From Membranipora membranacea (lineage: Eukaryota; Bryozoa; Gymnolaemata; Cheilostomatida; Membraniporidae), in NCBI GenBank assembly GCA_914767715.1, contig OU612069.1, positions 15,809,387-15,869,386 on the forward strand: a stretch of DNA of 60,000 bases, read 5' to 3'. Numbering within the stretch: position 1 is the first letter of the stretch; each line of letters opens with the position of its first letter. The translations under genes and the position numbers were made by a program. Of this stretch, positions 1 through 12,288 are shown one piece after another. A model generated the notes under the pieces. It was not told where the DNA came from and ran no database searches. It worked only from the letters and a program-made list of their open reading frames with translations.

Positions 1-519
1 TTTTTGTCAATTTCTTGCAAAACACCTCGATAGAATACGCATCGTCACAGGGAGCTAATATTTTATATGAGATATAGGGACGTCATCGCGAACGTCAAAA
101 CAGAGTTTCATGCGTTTCTAAGCGAGCAAGCAATTCATCCCAATTATTGGCCAATCTCCCCAGGACCGTACCTATCGATTTTCGTCAATTTCTGGCAAAA
201 CACCTCGATAGAATGCGCATAGTCACAGGGAGCTAATATTTTATATGATATATAGGGACGTCATTGCGAACGTCAAAACAGAGTTTCATGCGTTTCTAAG
301 CGAGTAAGGAATTCTGCCCAATTATTGGCCAATTTCCCCAGGACCGTACTTATCGATTTTTGTCAATTTCTTGCAAAACACCTCGATAGAATACGCATCG
401 TCACAGGGAGCTAATATTTTATATAAGATATGGGGAAGTCATCGCGAACGTCAAAACAGAGTTTCATGCGTTTCTAAGCGAGCAAGCAATTCATCCCAAT
501 TATTGGCAAATTTCCCCAG

Positions 520-1010
520 GACCGCCGTACCTATCGATTTTTGTCAATTTCTAGCAAAACACCTCGATAGAATACGCATCGTCACAGGGAGCTAATATTT
601 TATATGAGATATAGGGACGTCATCGCAAACGTCAAAACAGAGTTTCAAGCGTTTCTAAGCGAGTAAGGAATTCTACCCAATTATTGGCCAATTTCCCCAG
701 GACCGTACCTATCGATTTTTGTCAATTTCTTGCAAAACACCTCGATAGAATACGCATCGTCACAGGGAGCTAATATTTTATATGAGATATAGGGACCTCA
801 TCGCGAACGTCAAAACAGAGTTTCAAGTGTTTCTAAGTGAGTAAGGAATTCTGCCCAATTATTGGCCAATTTCCCCAGGACCGTACCTATCGATTTTTGT
901 CAATTTCTTGCAAAACACCTCGATAGGATACGCATCGTCACAGGGAGCTAATATTTAATATGAGATATAGGGACGTCATTGCGAACTTCAAAACAGAGTT
1001 TCAAGTGTTT
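520..1010 (+). repeat. Satellite block duplicated at +2316 bp (copy 1)
   Basis: A run of linked rare variants occurs here: ACCGCCGTACC at 522, GCAAACGTC, TTCTACCCAATT, GGGACCTCATC and GATAGGATACGC at 925. The same order recurs at 2838-3241. Both the first and last markers are displaced by exactly 2316 bp (13 monomers). This is a segmental duplication inside the array. Confidence 0.85.
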
Positions 1011-2659
1011 CTAAGTGAGTAAGGAAAACTGGCCAATTATTGGCCAATTTCCCCAGGACCGTACTTATCGATTTTTGTCAATTTCTTGCAAAACACCTCG
1101 ATAGAATACGCATCGTCACAGGGAGCTAATATTTTATATGAGATATAGGGACGTCATCGCGAACGTCAAAACAGAGTTTCATGCGTTTCTAAGCGAGCAA
1201 GCAATTCATCCCAATTATTGGCCAATCTCCCCAGGACCGTACCTATCGATTTTCGTCAATTTCTGGCAAAACACCTCGATAGAATGCGCATAGTCACAGG
1301 GAGCTAATATTTTATATGATATATAGGGACGTCATTGCGAACGTCAAAACAGAGTTCCAAGCGTTTCTAAGCGAGTAAGGAATTCTGCCCAATTATTGGC
1401 CAATTTCCCCAGGACCGTACCTATCGATTTTTGTCAATTTCTTGCAAAACACCTCGATAGAATACGCATCGTCACAGGGAGGTAATACTTTATATGAGAT
1501 ATAGGGACGTCATCGCGAACGTCAAAACAGAGTTTCATGCGTTTCTAAGCGAGTAAGGAATTCTGCCCAATTATTGGCCAATTTCCCCAGGACCGTACCT
1601 ATCGATTTTTGTCAATTTCTTGCAAAACACCTCGATAGAATACACATCGTCACAGGGAACTAATATTTTATATGAGATATAGGGACGTCATCGCGAATGT
1701 CAAAACAGAGTTTCAAGTGTTTCTAAGTGAGTAAGGAATTCTGCCCAATTATTGGCCAATTTCCCCAGGACCGTACCTATCGATTTTTGTCAATTTCTTG
1801 CAAAACACCTCGATAGAATACGCATCGTCACAGGGAGCTAATATTTAATATGAGATATAGGGACGTCATTGCGAACGTCAAAACAGAGTTTCATGCGTTT
1901 CTAAGCGAGTAAGGAATTCTGCCCAATTATTGGCCAATTTCCCCAGGACCGTACCTATCGATTTTTGTCAATTTTTGCAAAACACCATGATAGAATACTC
2001 ATCGTCAACAGGAGCTAATATTTTATATGAGATATAGGGACGTCATCGCGAACGTCAAAACAGAGTTTCATGCGTTTCTAAGCGAGTAAGGAATTCTGCC
2101 CAATTATTGGCCAATTTCCCCAGGACCGTACTTATCGATTTTTGTCAATTTCTTGCAAAACACCTCGATAGAATACGCATCGTCACAGGGAGCTAATATT
2201 TTATATAAGATATGGGGAAGTCATCGCGAACGTCAAAACAGAGTTTCATGCGTTTCTAAGCGAGCAAGCAATTCATCCCAATTATTGGCCAATCTCCCCA
2301 GGACCGTACCTATCGATTTTCGTCAATTTCTGGCAAAACACCTCGATAGAATGCGCATAGTCACAGGGAACTAATATTTTATATGAGATATAGGGACGTC
2401 ATTGCGAACGTCAAAACAGAGTTTCAAGCGTTTCTAAGCGAGTAAGGAATTCTGCCCAATTATTGGCCAATTTCCCCAGGACCGTACCTATCGATTTTTG
2501 TCAATTTCTTGCAAAACACCTCGATAGAATACGCAATGTCACAGGGAGCTAATATTTTATATGAGATATAGGGACGTCATCGCGAACGTCAAAACAGAGT
2601 TTCAAGCGTGTCTAAGTGAGTAAGGAATTCTGCCCAATTATTGGCCAATTTCCCCAGGA

Positions 2660-4640
2660 CCGTACCTATCGATTTTTGTCAATTTCTGGCAAAACACCTC
2701 GATAGAATACGCATCGTCACAGGGAGCTAATATTTAATATGAGATATAGGGACGTCATTGCGAACTTCAAAACAGAGTTTCAAGTGTTTCTAAGTGAGTA
2801 AGGAATTCTGCCCAATTATTGGCAAATTTCCCCAGGACCGCCGTACCTATCGATTTTTGTCAATTTCTAGCAAAACACCTCGATAGAATACGCATCGTCA
2901 CAGGGAGCTAATATTTTATATGAGATATAGGGACGTCATCGCAAACGTCAAAACAGAGTTTCAAGCGTTTCTAAGCGAGTAAGGAATTCTACCCAATTAT
3001 TGGCCAATTTCCCCAGGACCGTACCTATCGATTTTTGTCAATTTCTTGCAAAACACCTCGATAGAATACGCATCGTCACAGGGAGCTAATATTTTATATG
3101 AGATATAGGGACCTCATCGCGAACGTCAAAACAGAGTTTCAAGTGTTTCTAAGTGAGTAAGGAATTCTGCCCAATTATTGGCCAATTTCCCCAGGACCGT
3201 ACCTATCGATTTTTGTCAATTTCTTGCAAAACACCTCGATAGGATACGCATCGTCACAGGGAGCTAATATTTAATATGAGATATAGGGACGTCATTGCGA
3301 ACTTCAAAACAGAGTTTCAAGTGTTTCTAAGTGAGTAAGGAATTCTGCCCAATTATTGGCAAATTTCCCCAGGACCGCCGTACCTATCGATTTTTGTCAA
3401 TTTCTAGCAAAACACCTCGATAGAATACGCATCGTCACAGGGAGCTAATATTTTATATGAGATATAGGGACGTCATCGCGAATGTCAAAACAGAGTTTCA
3501 TGCGTTTCTAAGCGAGTAAGGAATTCTGCCCAATTATTGGCCAATTTCCCCAGGACCGTACCTATCAATTTTTGTCAATTTCTTGCAAAACACCTCGATA
3601 GAATACGCAATGTCACAGGGAGCTAATATTTTATATGAGATATAGGGACGTCATCGCGAACGTCAAAACAGAGTTTCATGCGTTTCTAAGCGAGTAAGCA
3701 ATTCATCCAAATTATTGGCCAATTTCCCCAGGACCGTACCTATCGATATTTGTCAATTTCTGGCAAAACACCTCGATAGAATACGCATCGTCACAGGGAG
3801 CTAATATTTAATATGAGATATAGGGACGTCATTGCGAACTTCAAAACAGAGTTTCAAGTGTTTCTAAGTGAGTAAGGAATTCTGCCCAATTATTGGCAAA
3901 TTTCCCCAGGACCGCCGTACCTATCGATTTTTGTCAATTTCTAGCAAAACACCTCGATAGAATACGCATCGTCACAGGGAGCTAATATTTTATATGAGAT
4001 ATAGGGACGTCATCGCGAATGTCAAAACAGAGTTTCATGCGTTTCTAAGCGAGTAAGGAATTCTGCCCAATTATTGGCCAATTTCCCAAGGACCGTACCT
4101 ATCGATTTTTGTCAATTTCTTGCAAAACACCTCGATAGAATACGCATCGTCACAGGGAGCTAATATTTTATATGAGATATAGGGACGTCATCGCGAACGT
4201 CAAAACAGAGTTTCAAGCGTGTCTAAGTGAGTAAGGAATTCTGCCCAATTATTGGCCAATTTCCCCAGGACCGTACCTATCGATTTTTGTCAATTTCTGG
4301 CAAAACACCTCGATAGAATACGCATCGTCACAGGGAGCTAATATTTAATATGAGATATAGGGACGTCATTGCGAACTTCAAAACAGAGTTTCAAGTGTTT
4401 CTAAGTGAGTAAGGAATTCTGCCCAATTATTGGCAAATTTCCCCAGGACCGCCGTACCTATCGATTTTTGTCAATTTCTAGCAAAACACCTCGATAGAAT
4501 ACGCATCGTCACAGGGAGCTAATATTTTATATGAGATATAGGGACGTCATCGCAAACGTCAAAACAGAGTTTCAAGCGTTTCTAAGCGAGTAAGGAATTC
4601 TACCCAATTATTGGCCAATTTCCCCAGGACCGTACCTATC
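2660..4640 (+). repeat. 537 bp trimeric higher-order repeat, ~4 copies
   Basis: The rare 181 bp monomer variant with an extra GCC (ACCGCCGTACC) recurs at 2838, 3375, 3912 and 4449. The spacing is exactly 537 bp each time, that is three monomers (178+178+181). The variants between these markers mostly repeat too, including TTTAATATG with GCGAACTTC and TTGGCAAATTTCC. This is a local tandem expansion of a trimer. The only other copy of the GCC variant in the window is at 522. Confidence 0.88.
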
Positions 4641-6419
4641 GATTTTTGTCAATTTCTTGCAAAACACCTCGATAGAATACGCATCGTCACAGGGAGCTAA
4701 TACTTTATATGAGATATAGGGACGTCATCGCAAAAAGTCAAAACAGAGTTTCAAGTGTTTCTAAGTGAGTAAGGAATTCTGCCCAATTATTGGCCAATTT
4801 CCCCAGGACCGTACCTATCAATTTTTGTCAATTTCTTGCAAAACACCTCGATAGATTACGCATCGTCACAGGGAGCTAATATTTTATATGAGATATAGGG
4901 ACCTCATCGCGAACGTCAAAACAGAGTTTCAAGCGTTTCTAAGCGAGTAAGGAATTCTACCCAATTATTGGCCAATTTCCCCAGGACCGTACCTATCGAT
5001 TTTTGTCAATTTCTTGCAAAACACCTCGATAGAATACGCATCGTCACAGGGAGCTAATATTTTATATGAGATATAGGGACCTCATCGCGAACGTCAAAAC
5101 AGAGTTTCAAGCGTTTCTAAGCGAGTAAGGAATTCTGCCCAATTATTGGCCAATTTCCCCAGGACTGTACCTATCGATTTTTGTCAATTTCTGGCAAAAC
5201 ACCTCGATAGAATACGCATCGTCACAGGGAGCTAATATTTTATATGAGATATAGGGACGTCATCGCGAACGTCAAAACAGAGTTTCAAGCGTGTCTAAGT
5301 GAGTAAGGAATTCTGCCCAATTATTGGCCAATTTCCCCAGGACCGTACCTATCGATTTTTGTCAATTTCTTGCAAAACACCTCGATAGAATACGCAATGT
5401 CACAGGGAGCTAATATTTTATATGAGATATAGGGACGTCATTGCGAACGTCAAAACAGAGTTTCAAGCGTTTCTAAGCGAGTAAGGAATTCTGCCCAATT
5501 ATTGGCCAATTTCCCCAGGACCGTACCTATCGATTTGTGTCAATTTCTTGCAAAACACCTCGATAGAATACGCATCGTCACAGGGAGCTAATATTTTATA
5601 TGAGATATAGGGACGTCATAGCGAACGTCAAAACAGAGTTTCAAGCGTTTCTAAGCGAGTAAGGAATTCTGCCCAATTATTGGCCAATTTCCCCAGGACC
5701 GTACCTATCGATTTTTGTCAATTTCTTGCAAAACACCTCGATAGAATACGCATCGTCACAGGGAGCTAATATTTAATATGAGATATAGGGACGTCATTGC
5801 GAACTTCAAAACAGAGTTTCATGCGTTTCTAAGCGAGTAAGGAATTCTGCCCAATTATTGGCCAATTTCCCCAGGACCGTACCTATCGATTTTTGTCATT
5901 TTTTGCAAAACACCATGATAGAATACTCATCGTCAACAGGAGCTAATATTTTATATGAGATATAGGGACGTCATCGCGAACGTCAAAACAGAGTTTCATG
6001 CGTTTCTAAGCGAGTAAGGAATTCTGCCCAATTATTGGCCAATTTCCCCAGGACCGTACTTATCGATTTTTGTCAATTTCTTGCAAAACACCTCGATAGA
6101 ATACGCATCGTCACAGGGAGCTAATATTTTATATAAGATATGGGGAAGTCATCCCGAACGTCAAAACAGAGTTTCATGCGTTTCTAAGCGAGCAAGCAAT
6201 TCATCCCAATTATTGGCCAATCTCCCCAGGACCGTACCTATCGATTTTCGTCAATTTCTGGCAAAACACCTCGATAGAATGCGCATAGTCACAGGGAACT
6301 AATATTTTATATGAGATATAGGGACGTCATTGCGAACGTCAAAACAGAGTTTCAAGCGTTTCTAAGCGAGTAAGGAATTCTGCCCAATTATTGGCCAATT
6401 TCCCCAGGACCGTACCTAT

Positions 6420-7480
6420 CGATTATTGTCAATTTCTTGCAAAACACCTCGATAGAATACGCATCGTCACAGGGAGCTAATATTGTATATGAGATATAGG
6501 GATGTCATCGCAAACGTCAAAACAGAGTTTCATACGTTTCTAAGCGAGGAAAGAATTCTGCCCAATTATTGGCAAATTTCCCCAGGACCGTACCTATCGA
6601 TTTTTGTCAATTTCTGGCAAAACACCTCGATAGAATACGCATCGTCACAGGGAGCTAATACTTTATATGAGATATAGGGACGTCATTGCGAACGTCAAAA
6701 CAGAGTTTCAAGTGTTTCTAAGTGAGTAAGGAATTCTGCCCAATTATTGGCCAATTTCCCCAGGACCGTACCTATCGTTATTTGTCAATTTCTGGCAAAA
6801 CACCTCGATAGAATACGCATCGTCACAGGGAGCTAATATTTTATATGAGATATAGGGACGTCATTGCGAACGTCAAAACAGAGTTTCAAGCGTTTCTGAG
6901 TGAGTAAGGAATTCTGCCCAATTATTGGCCAATTTCCCCAGGACCGTACCTATCGATTTTTGTCATTTTTTGCAAAACACCATGATAGAATACTCATCGT
7001 CAACAGGAGCTAATATTGTATATGAGATATAGGGATGTCATCGCAAACGTCAAAACAGAGTTTCATACGTTTCTAAGCGAGGAAAGAATTCTGCCCAATT
7101 ATTGGCAAAGTTCCCCAGGACCGTACCTATCGATTTTTGTCAATTTCTGGCAAAACACCTCGATAGAATACGCATCGTCACAGGGAGCTAATACTTTATA
7201 TGAGATATAGGGACGTCATTGCGAACGTCAAAACAGAGTTTCAAGCGTTTCTAAGTGAGTAAGGAATTCTGCCCAATTATTGGCCAATTTCCCCAGGACC
7301 GTACCTATCGTTATTTGTCAATTTCTGGCAAAACACCTCGATAGAATACGCATCGTCACAGGGAGCTAATATTTTATATGAGATATAGGGACGTCATTGC
7401 GAACGTCAAAACAGAGTTTCAAGCGTGTCTAAGTGAGTAAGGAATTCTGCCCAATTATTGGCCAATTTCCCCAGGACCGT
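6420..7480 (+). repeat. 533 bp trimer duplicated in tandem within the satellite
   Basis: Two monomers share a distinctive set of changes (TATTGTATATGAG, GGGATGTCATCGCAAACG, TCATACGTTTC, GAGGAAAGAATTC). Their equivalent positions are 6483 and 7016, exactly 533 bp apart (177+178+178). The following AATACTTT and CGTTATTTG types repeat in the same order, with small differences downstream. Confidence 0.85.
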
Positions 7481-9458
7481 ACCTATCGATTTTTGTCATT
7501 TTTTGCAAAACACCATGATAGAATACTCATCGTCAACAGGAGCTAATATTTTATATGAGATATAGGGACGTCATCGCGAACGTCAAAACAGAGTTTCATG
7601 CGTTTCTAAGCGAGTAAGGAATTCTGCCCAATTATTGGCCAATTTCCCCAGGACCGTACTTATCGATTTTTGTCAATTTCTTGCAAAACACCTCGATAGA
7701 ATACGCATCGTCACAGGGAGCTAATATTTTATATAAGATATGGGGAAGTCATCGCGAACGTCAAAACAGAGTTTCATGCGTTTCTAAGCGAGCAAGCAAT
7801 TCATCCCAATTATTGGCCAATCTCCCCAGGACCGTACCTATCGATTTTCGTCAATTTCTGGCAAAACACCTCGATAGAATGCGCATAGTCACAGGGAACT
7901 AATATTTTATATGAGATATAGGGACGTCATTGCGAACGTCAAAACAGAGTTTCAAGCGTTTCTAAGCGAGTAAGGAATTCTGCCCAATTATTGGCCAATT
8001 TCCCCAGGACCGTACCTATCGATTTTTGTCAATTTCTTGCAAAACACCTCGATAGAATACGCATCGTCACAGGGAGCTAATATTTTATATGAGATATAGG
8101 GACGTCATTGCGAACGTCAAAACAGAGTTTCAAGCGTTTCTAAGCGAGTAAGGAATTCTGCCCAATTATTGGCCAATTTCCCTAGGACCGTACCTATCGA
8201 TTTTTGTCAATTTTTGCAAAACACCATGATCGAATACTCATCGTAAACAGGAGCTAATATTTTATATGAGATATAGGGACGTCATCGCGAACGTCAAAAC
8301 AGAGTTTCATGCGTTTCTAAGCGAGTAAGGAATTCTGCCCAATTATTGGCCAATTTCCCCAGGACCGTACCTATCGATTTTTGTCAATTTCTTGCAAAAC
8401 ACCTCGATAGAATACGCATCGTCACAGGGAACTAATATTTTATATGAGATATAGGGACGTCATCGCGAATGTCAAAACAGAGTTTCAAGTGTTTCTAAGT
8501 GAGTAAGGAATTCTGCCCAATTATTGGCCAATTTCCCCAGGACCGTACCTATCGTTATTTGTCAATTTCTGGCAAAACACCTCGATAGAATACGCATCGT
8601 CACAGGGAGCTAATATTTTATATGAGATATAGGGACGTCATTGCGAACGTCAAAACAGAGTTTCAAGCGTGTCTAATTGAGTAAGGAATTCTGCCCAATT
8701 ATTGGCCAATTTCCCCAGGACCGTACCTATCAATTTTCGTCAATTTCTGGCAAAACACCTCGATAGAATACGCATCGTCACAGGGAGCTAATATTTTATA
8801 TGAGATATAGGGACGTCATCGCGAACGTCAAAACAGAGTTTCATGCGTTTCTAAGCGAGCAAGCAATTCATCCCAATTATTGGCCAATCTCCCCAGGACC
8901 GTACCTATCGATTTTCGTCAATTTCTGGCAAAACACCTCGATAGAATGCGCATAGTCACAGGGAGCTAATATTTTATATGATATATAGGGACGTCATTGC
9001 GAACGTCAAAACAGAGTTCCAAGCGTTTCTAAGCGAGTAAGGAATTCTGCCCAATTATTGGCCAATTTCCCCAGGACCGTACCTATCGATTTTTGTCAAT
9101 TTCTTGCAAAACACCTCGATAGAATACGCATCGTCACAGGGAGGTAATACTTTATATGAGATATAGGGACGTCATTGCGAACGTCAAAACAGAGTTTCAA
9201 GCGTGTCTAAGTGAGTAAGGAATTCTGCCCAATTATTGGCCAATTTCCCCAGGACCGTACCTATCGATTTTTGTCATTTTTTGCAAAACACCATGATAGA
9301 ATACTCATCGTCAACAGGAGCTAATATTTTATATGAGATATAGGGACGTCATCGCGAACGTCAAAACAGAGTTTCATCCGTTTCTAAGCGAGTAAGGAAT
9401 TCTGCCCAATTATTGGCCAATTTCCCCAGGACCGTACTTATCGATTTTTGTCAATTTC

Positions 9459-12288
9459 TTGCAAAACACCTCGATAGAATACGCATCGTCACAGGGAGCT
9501 AATATTTTATATAAGATATGGGGAAGTCATCGCGAACGTCAAAACAGAGTTTCATGCGTTTCTAAGCGAGCAAGCAATTCATCCCAATTATTGGCCAATC
9601 TCCCCAGGACCGTACCTATCGATTTTCGTCAATTTCTGGCAAAACACCTCGATAGAATGCGCATAGTCACAGGGAACTAATATTTTATATGAGATATAGG
9701 GACGTCATTGCGAACGTCAAAACAGAGTTTCAAGCGTTTCTAAGCGAGTAAGGAATTCTGCCCAATTATTGGCCAATTTCCCCAGGACCGTACCTATCGA
9801 TTTTTGTCAATTTCTTGCAAAACACCTCGATAGAATACGCATCGTCACAGGGAGCTAATATTTTATATGAGATATAGGGACGTCATTGCGAACGTCAAAA
9901 CAGAGTTTCAAGCGTTTCTAAGCGAGTAAGGAATTCTGCCCGATTATTGGCCAATTTCCCTAGGACCGTACCTATCGATTTTTGTCAATTTTTGCAAAAC
10001 ACCATGATCGAATACTCATCGTAAACAGGAGCTAATATTTTATATGAGATATAGGGACGTCATTGCGAACGTCAACACAGAGTTTCATGCGTTTCTAAGC
10101 GAGTAAGGAATTCTGCCCAATTATTGGCCAATTTCCCCAGGACCGTACCTATCGATTTTTGTCAATTTCTTGCAAAACACCTCGATAGAATACGCATCGT
10201 CACAGGGAACTAATATTTTATATGAGATATAGGGGCGTCATCGCGAATGTCAAAACAGAGTTTCAAGTGTTTCTAAGTGAGTAAGGAATTCTGCCCAATT
10301 ATTGGCCAATTTCCCCAGGACCGTACCTATCGTTATTTGTCAATTTCTGGCAAAACACCTCGATAGAATACGCATCGTCACAGGGAGCTAATATTTTATA
10401 TGAGATATAGGGACGTCATTGCGAACGTCAAAACAGAGTTTCAAGCGTGTCTAATTGAGTAAGGAATTCTGCCCAATTATTGGCCAATTTCCCCAGGACC
10501 GTACCTATCAATTTTCGTCAATTTCTGGCAAAACACCTCGATAGAATACGCATCGTCACAGGGAGCTAATATTTTATATGAGATATAGGGACGTCATCGC
10601 GAACGTCAAAACAGAGTTTCATGCGTTTCTAAGCGAGTAAGGAATTCTGCCCAATTATTGGCCAATTTCCCCAGGACCGTACCTATCGATTTTTGTCATT
10701 TTTTGCAAAACACCATGATAGAATACTCATCGTCAACAGGAGCTAATATTTTATATAGGGACGTCATCGCGAACGTCAAAACAGAGTTTCATGCGTTTCT
10801 AAGCGAGTAAGGAAAACTGGCCAATTATTGGCCAATTTCCCCAGGACCGTACCTATCGATTTTTGTCAACTTCTTGCAAAACACCTCGATAGAATACGCA
10901 TCGTCACAGGGAGCTAATATTTTATATAAGATATGGGGAAGTCATCGCGAACGTCAAAACAGAGTTTCATGCGTTTCTAAGCGAGCAAGCAATTCATCCC
11001 AATTATTGGCCAATCTCCCCAGCACCGTACCTATCGATTTTCGTCAATTTCTGGCAAAACACCTCGATAGAATGCGCATAGTCACAGGGAACTAATATTT
11101 TATATGAGATATAGGGACGTCATTGCGAACGTCAAAACAGAGTTTCAAGCGTTTCTAAGCGAGTAAGGAATTCTGCCCAATTATTGGCCAATTTCCCCAG
11201 GACCGTACCTATCGATTTTTGTCAATTTCTTGCAAAACACCTCGATAGAATACGCATCGTCACAGGGAGCTAATATTTTATATGAGATATAGGGACGTCA
11301 TTGCGAACGTCAAAACAGAGTTTCAAGCGTTTCTAAGCGAGTAAGGAATTCTGCCCGATTATTGGCCAATTTCCCTAGGACCGTACCTATCGATTTTTGT
11401 CAATTTTTGCAAAACACCATGATCGAATACTCATCGTAAACAGGAGCTAATATTTTATATGAGATATAGGGACGTCATTGCGAACGTCAAAACAGAGTTT
11501 CATGCGTTTCTAAGCGAGTAAGGAATTCTGCCCAATTATTGGCCAATTTCCCCAGGACCGTACCTATCGATTTTTGTCAATTTCTTGCAAAACACCTCGA
11601 TAGAATACGCATCGTCACAGGGAACTAATATTTTATATGAGATATAGGGGCGTCATCGCGAATGTCAAAACAGAGTTTCAAGTGTTTCTAAGTGAGTAAG
11701 GAATTCTGCCCAATTATTGGCCAATTTCCCCAGGACCGTACCTATCGTTATTTGTCAATTTCTGGCAAAACACCTCGATAGAATACGCATCGTCACAGGG
11801 AGCTAATATTTTATATGAGATATAGGGACGTCATTGCGAACGTCAAAACAGAGTTTCAAGCGTGTCTAATTGAGTAAGGAATTCTGCCCAATTATTGGCC
11901 AATTTCCCCAGGACCGTACCTATCAATTTTCGTCAATTTCTGGCAAAACACCTCGATAGAATACGCATCGTCACAGGGAGCTAATATTTTATATGAGATA
12001 TAGGGACGTCATCGCGAACGTCAAAACAGAGTTTCATGCGTTTCTAAGCGAGTAAGGAATTCTGCCCAATTATTGGCCAATTTCCCCAGGACCGTACCTA
12101 TCGATTTTTGTCATTTTTTGCAAAACACCATGATAGAATACTCATCGTCAACAGGAGCTAATATTTTATATAGGGACGTCATCGCGAACGTCAAAACAGA
12201 GTTTCATGCGTTTCTAAGCGAGTAAGGAAAACTGGCCAATTATTGGCCAATTTCCCCAGGACCGTACTTATCGATTTTTGTCAATTTC
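9459..12288 (+). repeat. Tandem duplication of a 1415 bp, 8-monomer block
   Basis: Copy 1 is about 9459-10873 and copy 2 about 10874-12288. Both contain, in order, the ATAAGATATGG type, the GCGCATAG type, a CCCGATTATTGG variant, ATGATCG with TCGTAAACAGG, GGGGCGTCATC, CGTTATTTG with TCTAATTGAG, CAATTTTCG, and an ATGATAG monomer lacking the 7 bp TGAGATA. The deletion junction lies at 10756 and 12171, exactly 1415 bp apart. A few substitutions separate the copies, for example GTCAACACAG near 10074 and CAGCACCGT near 11020. Confidence 0.9.
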
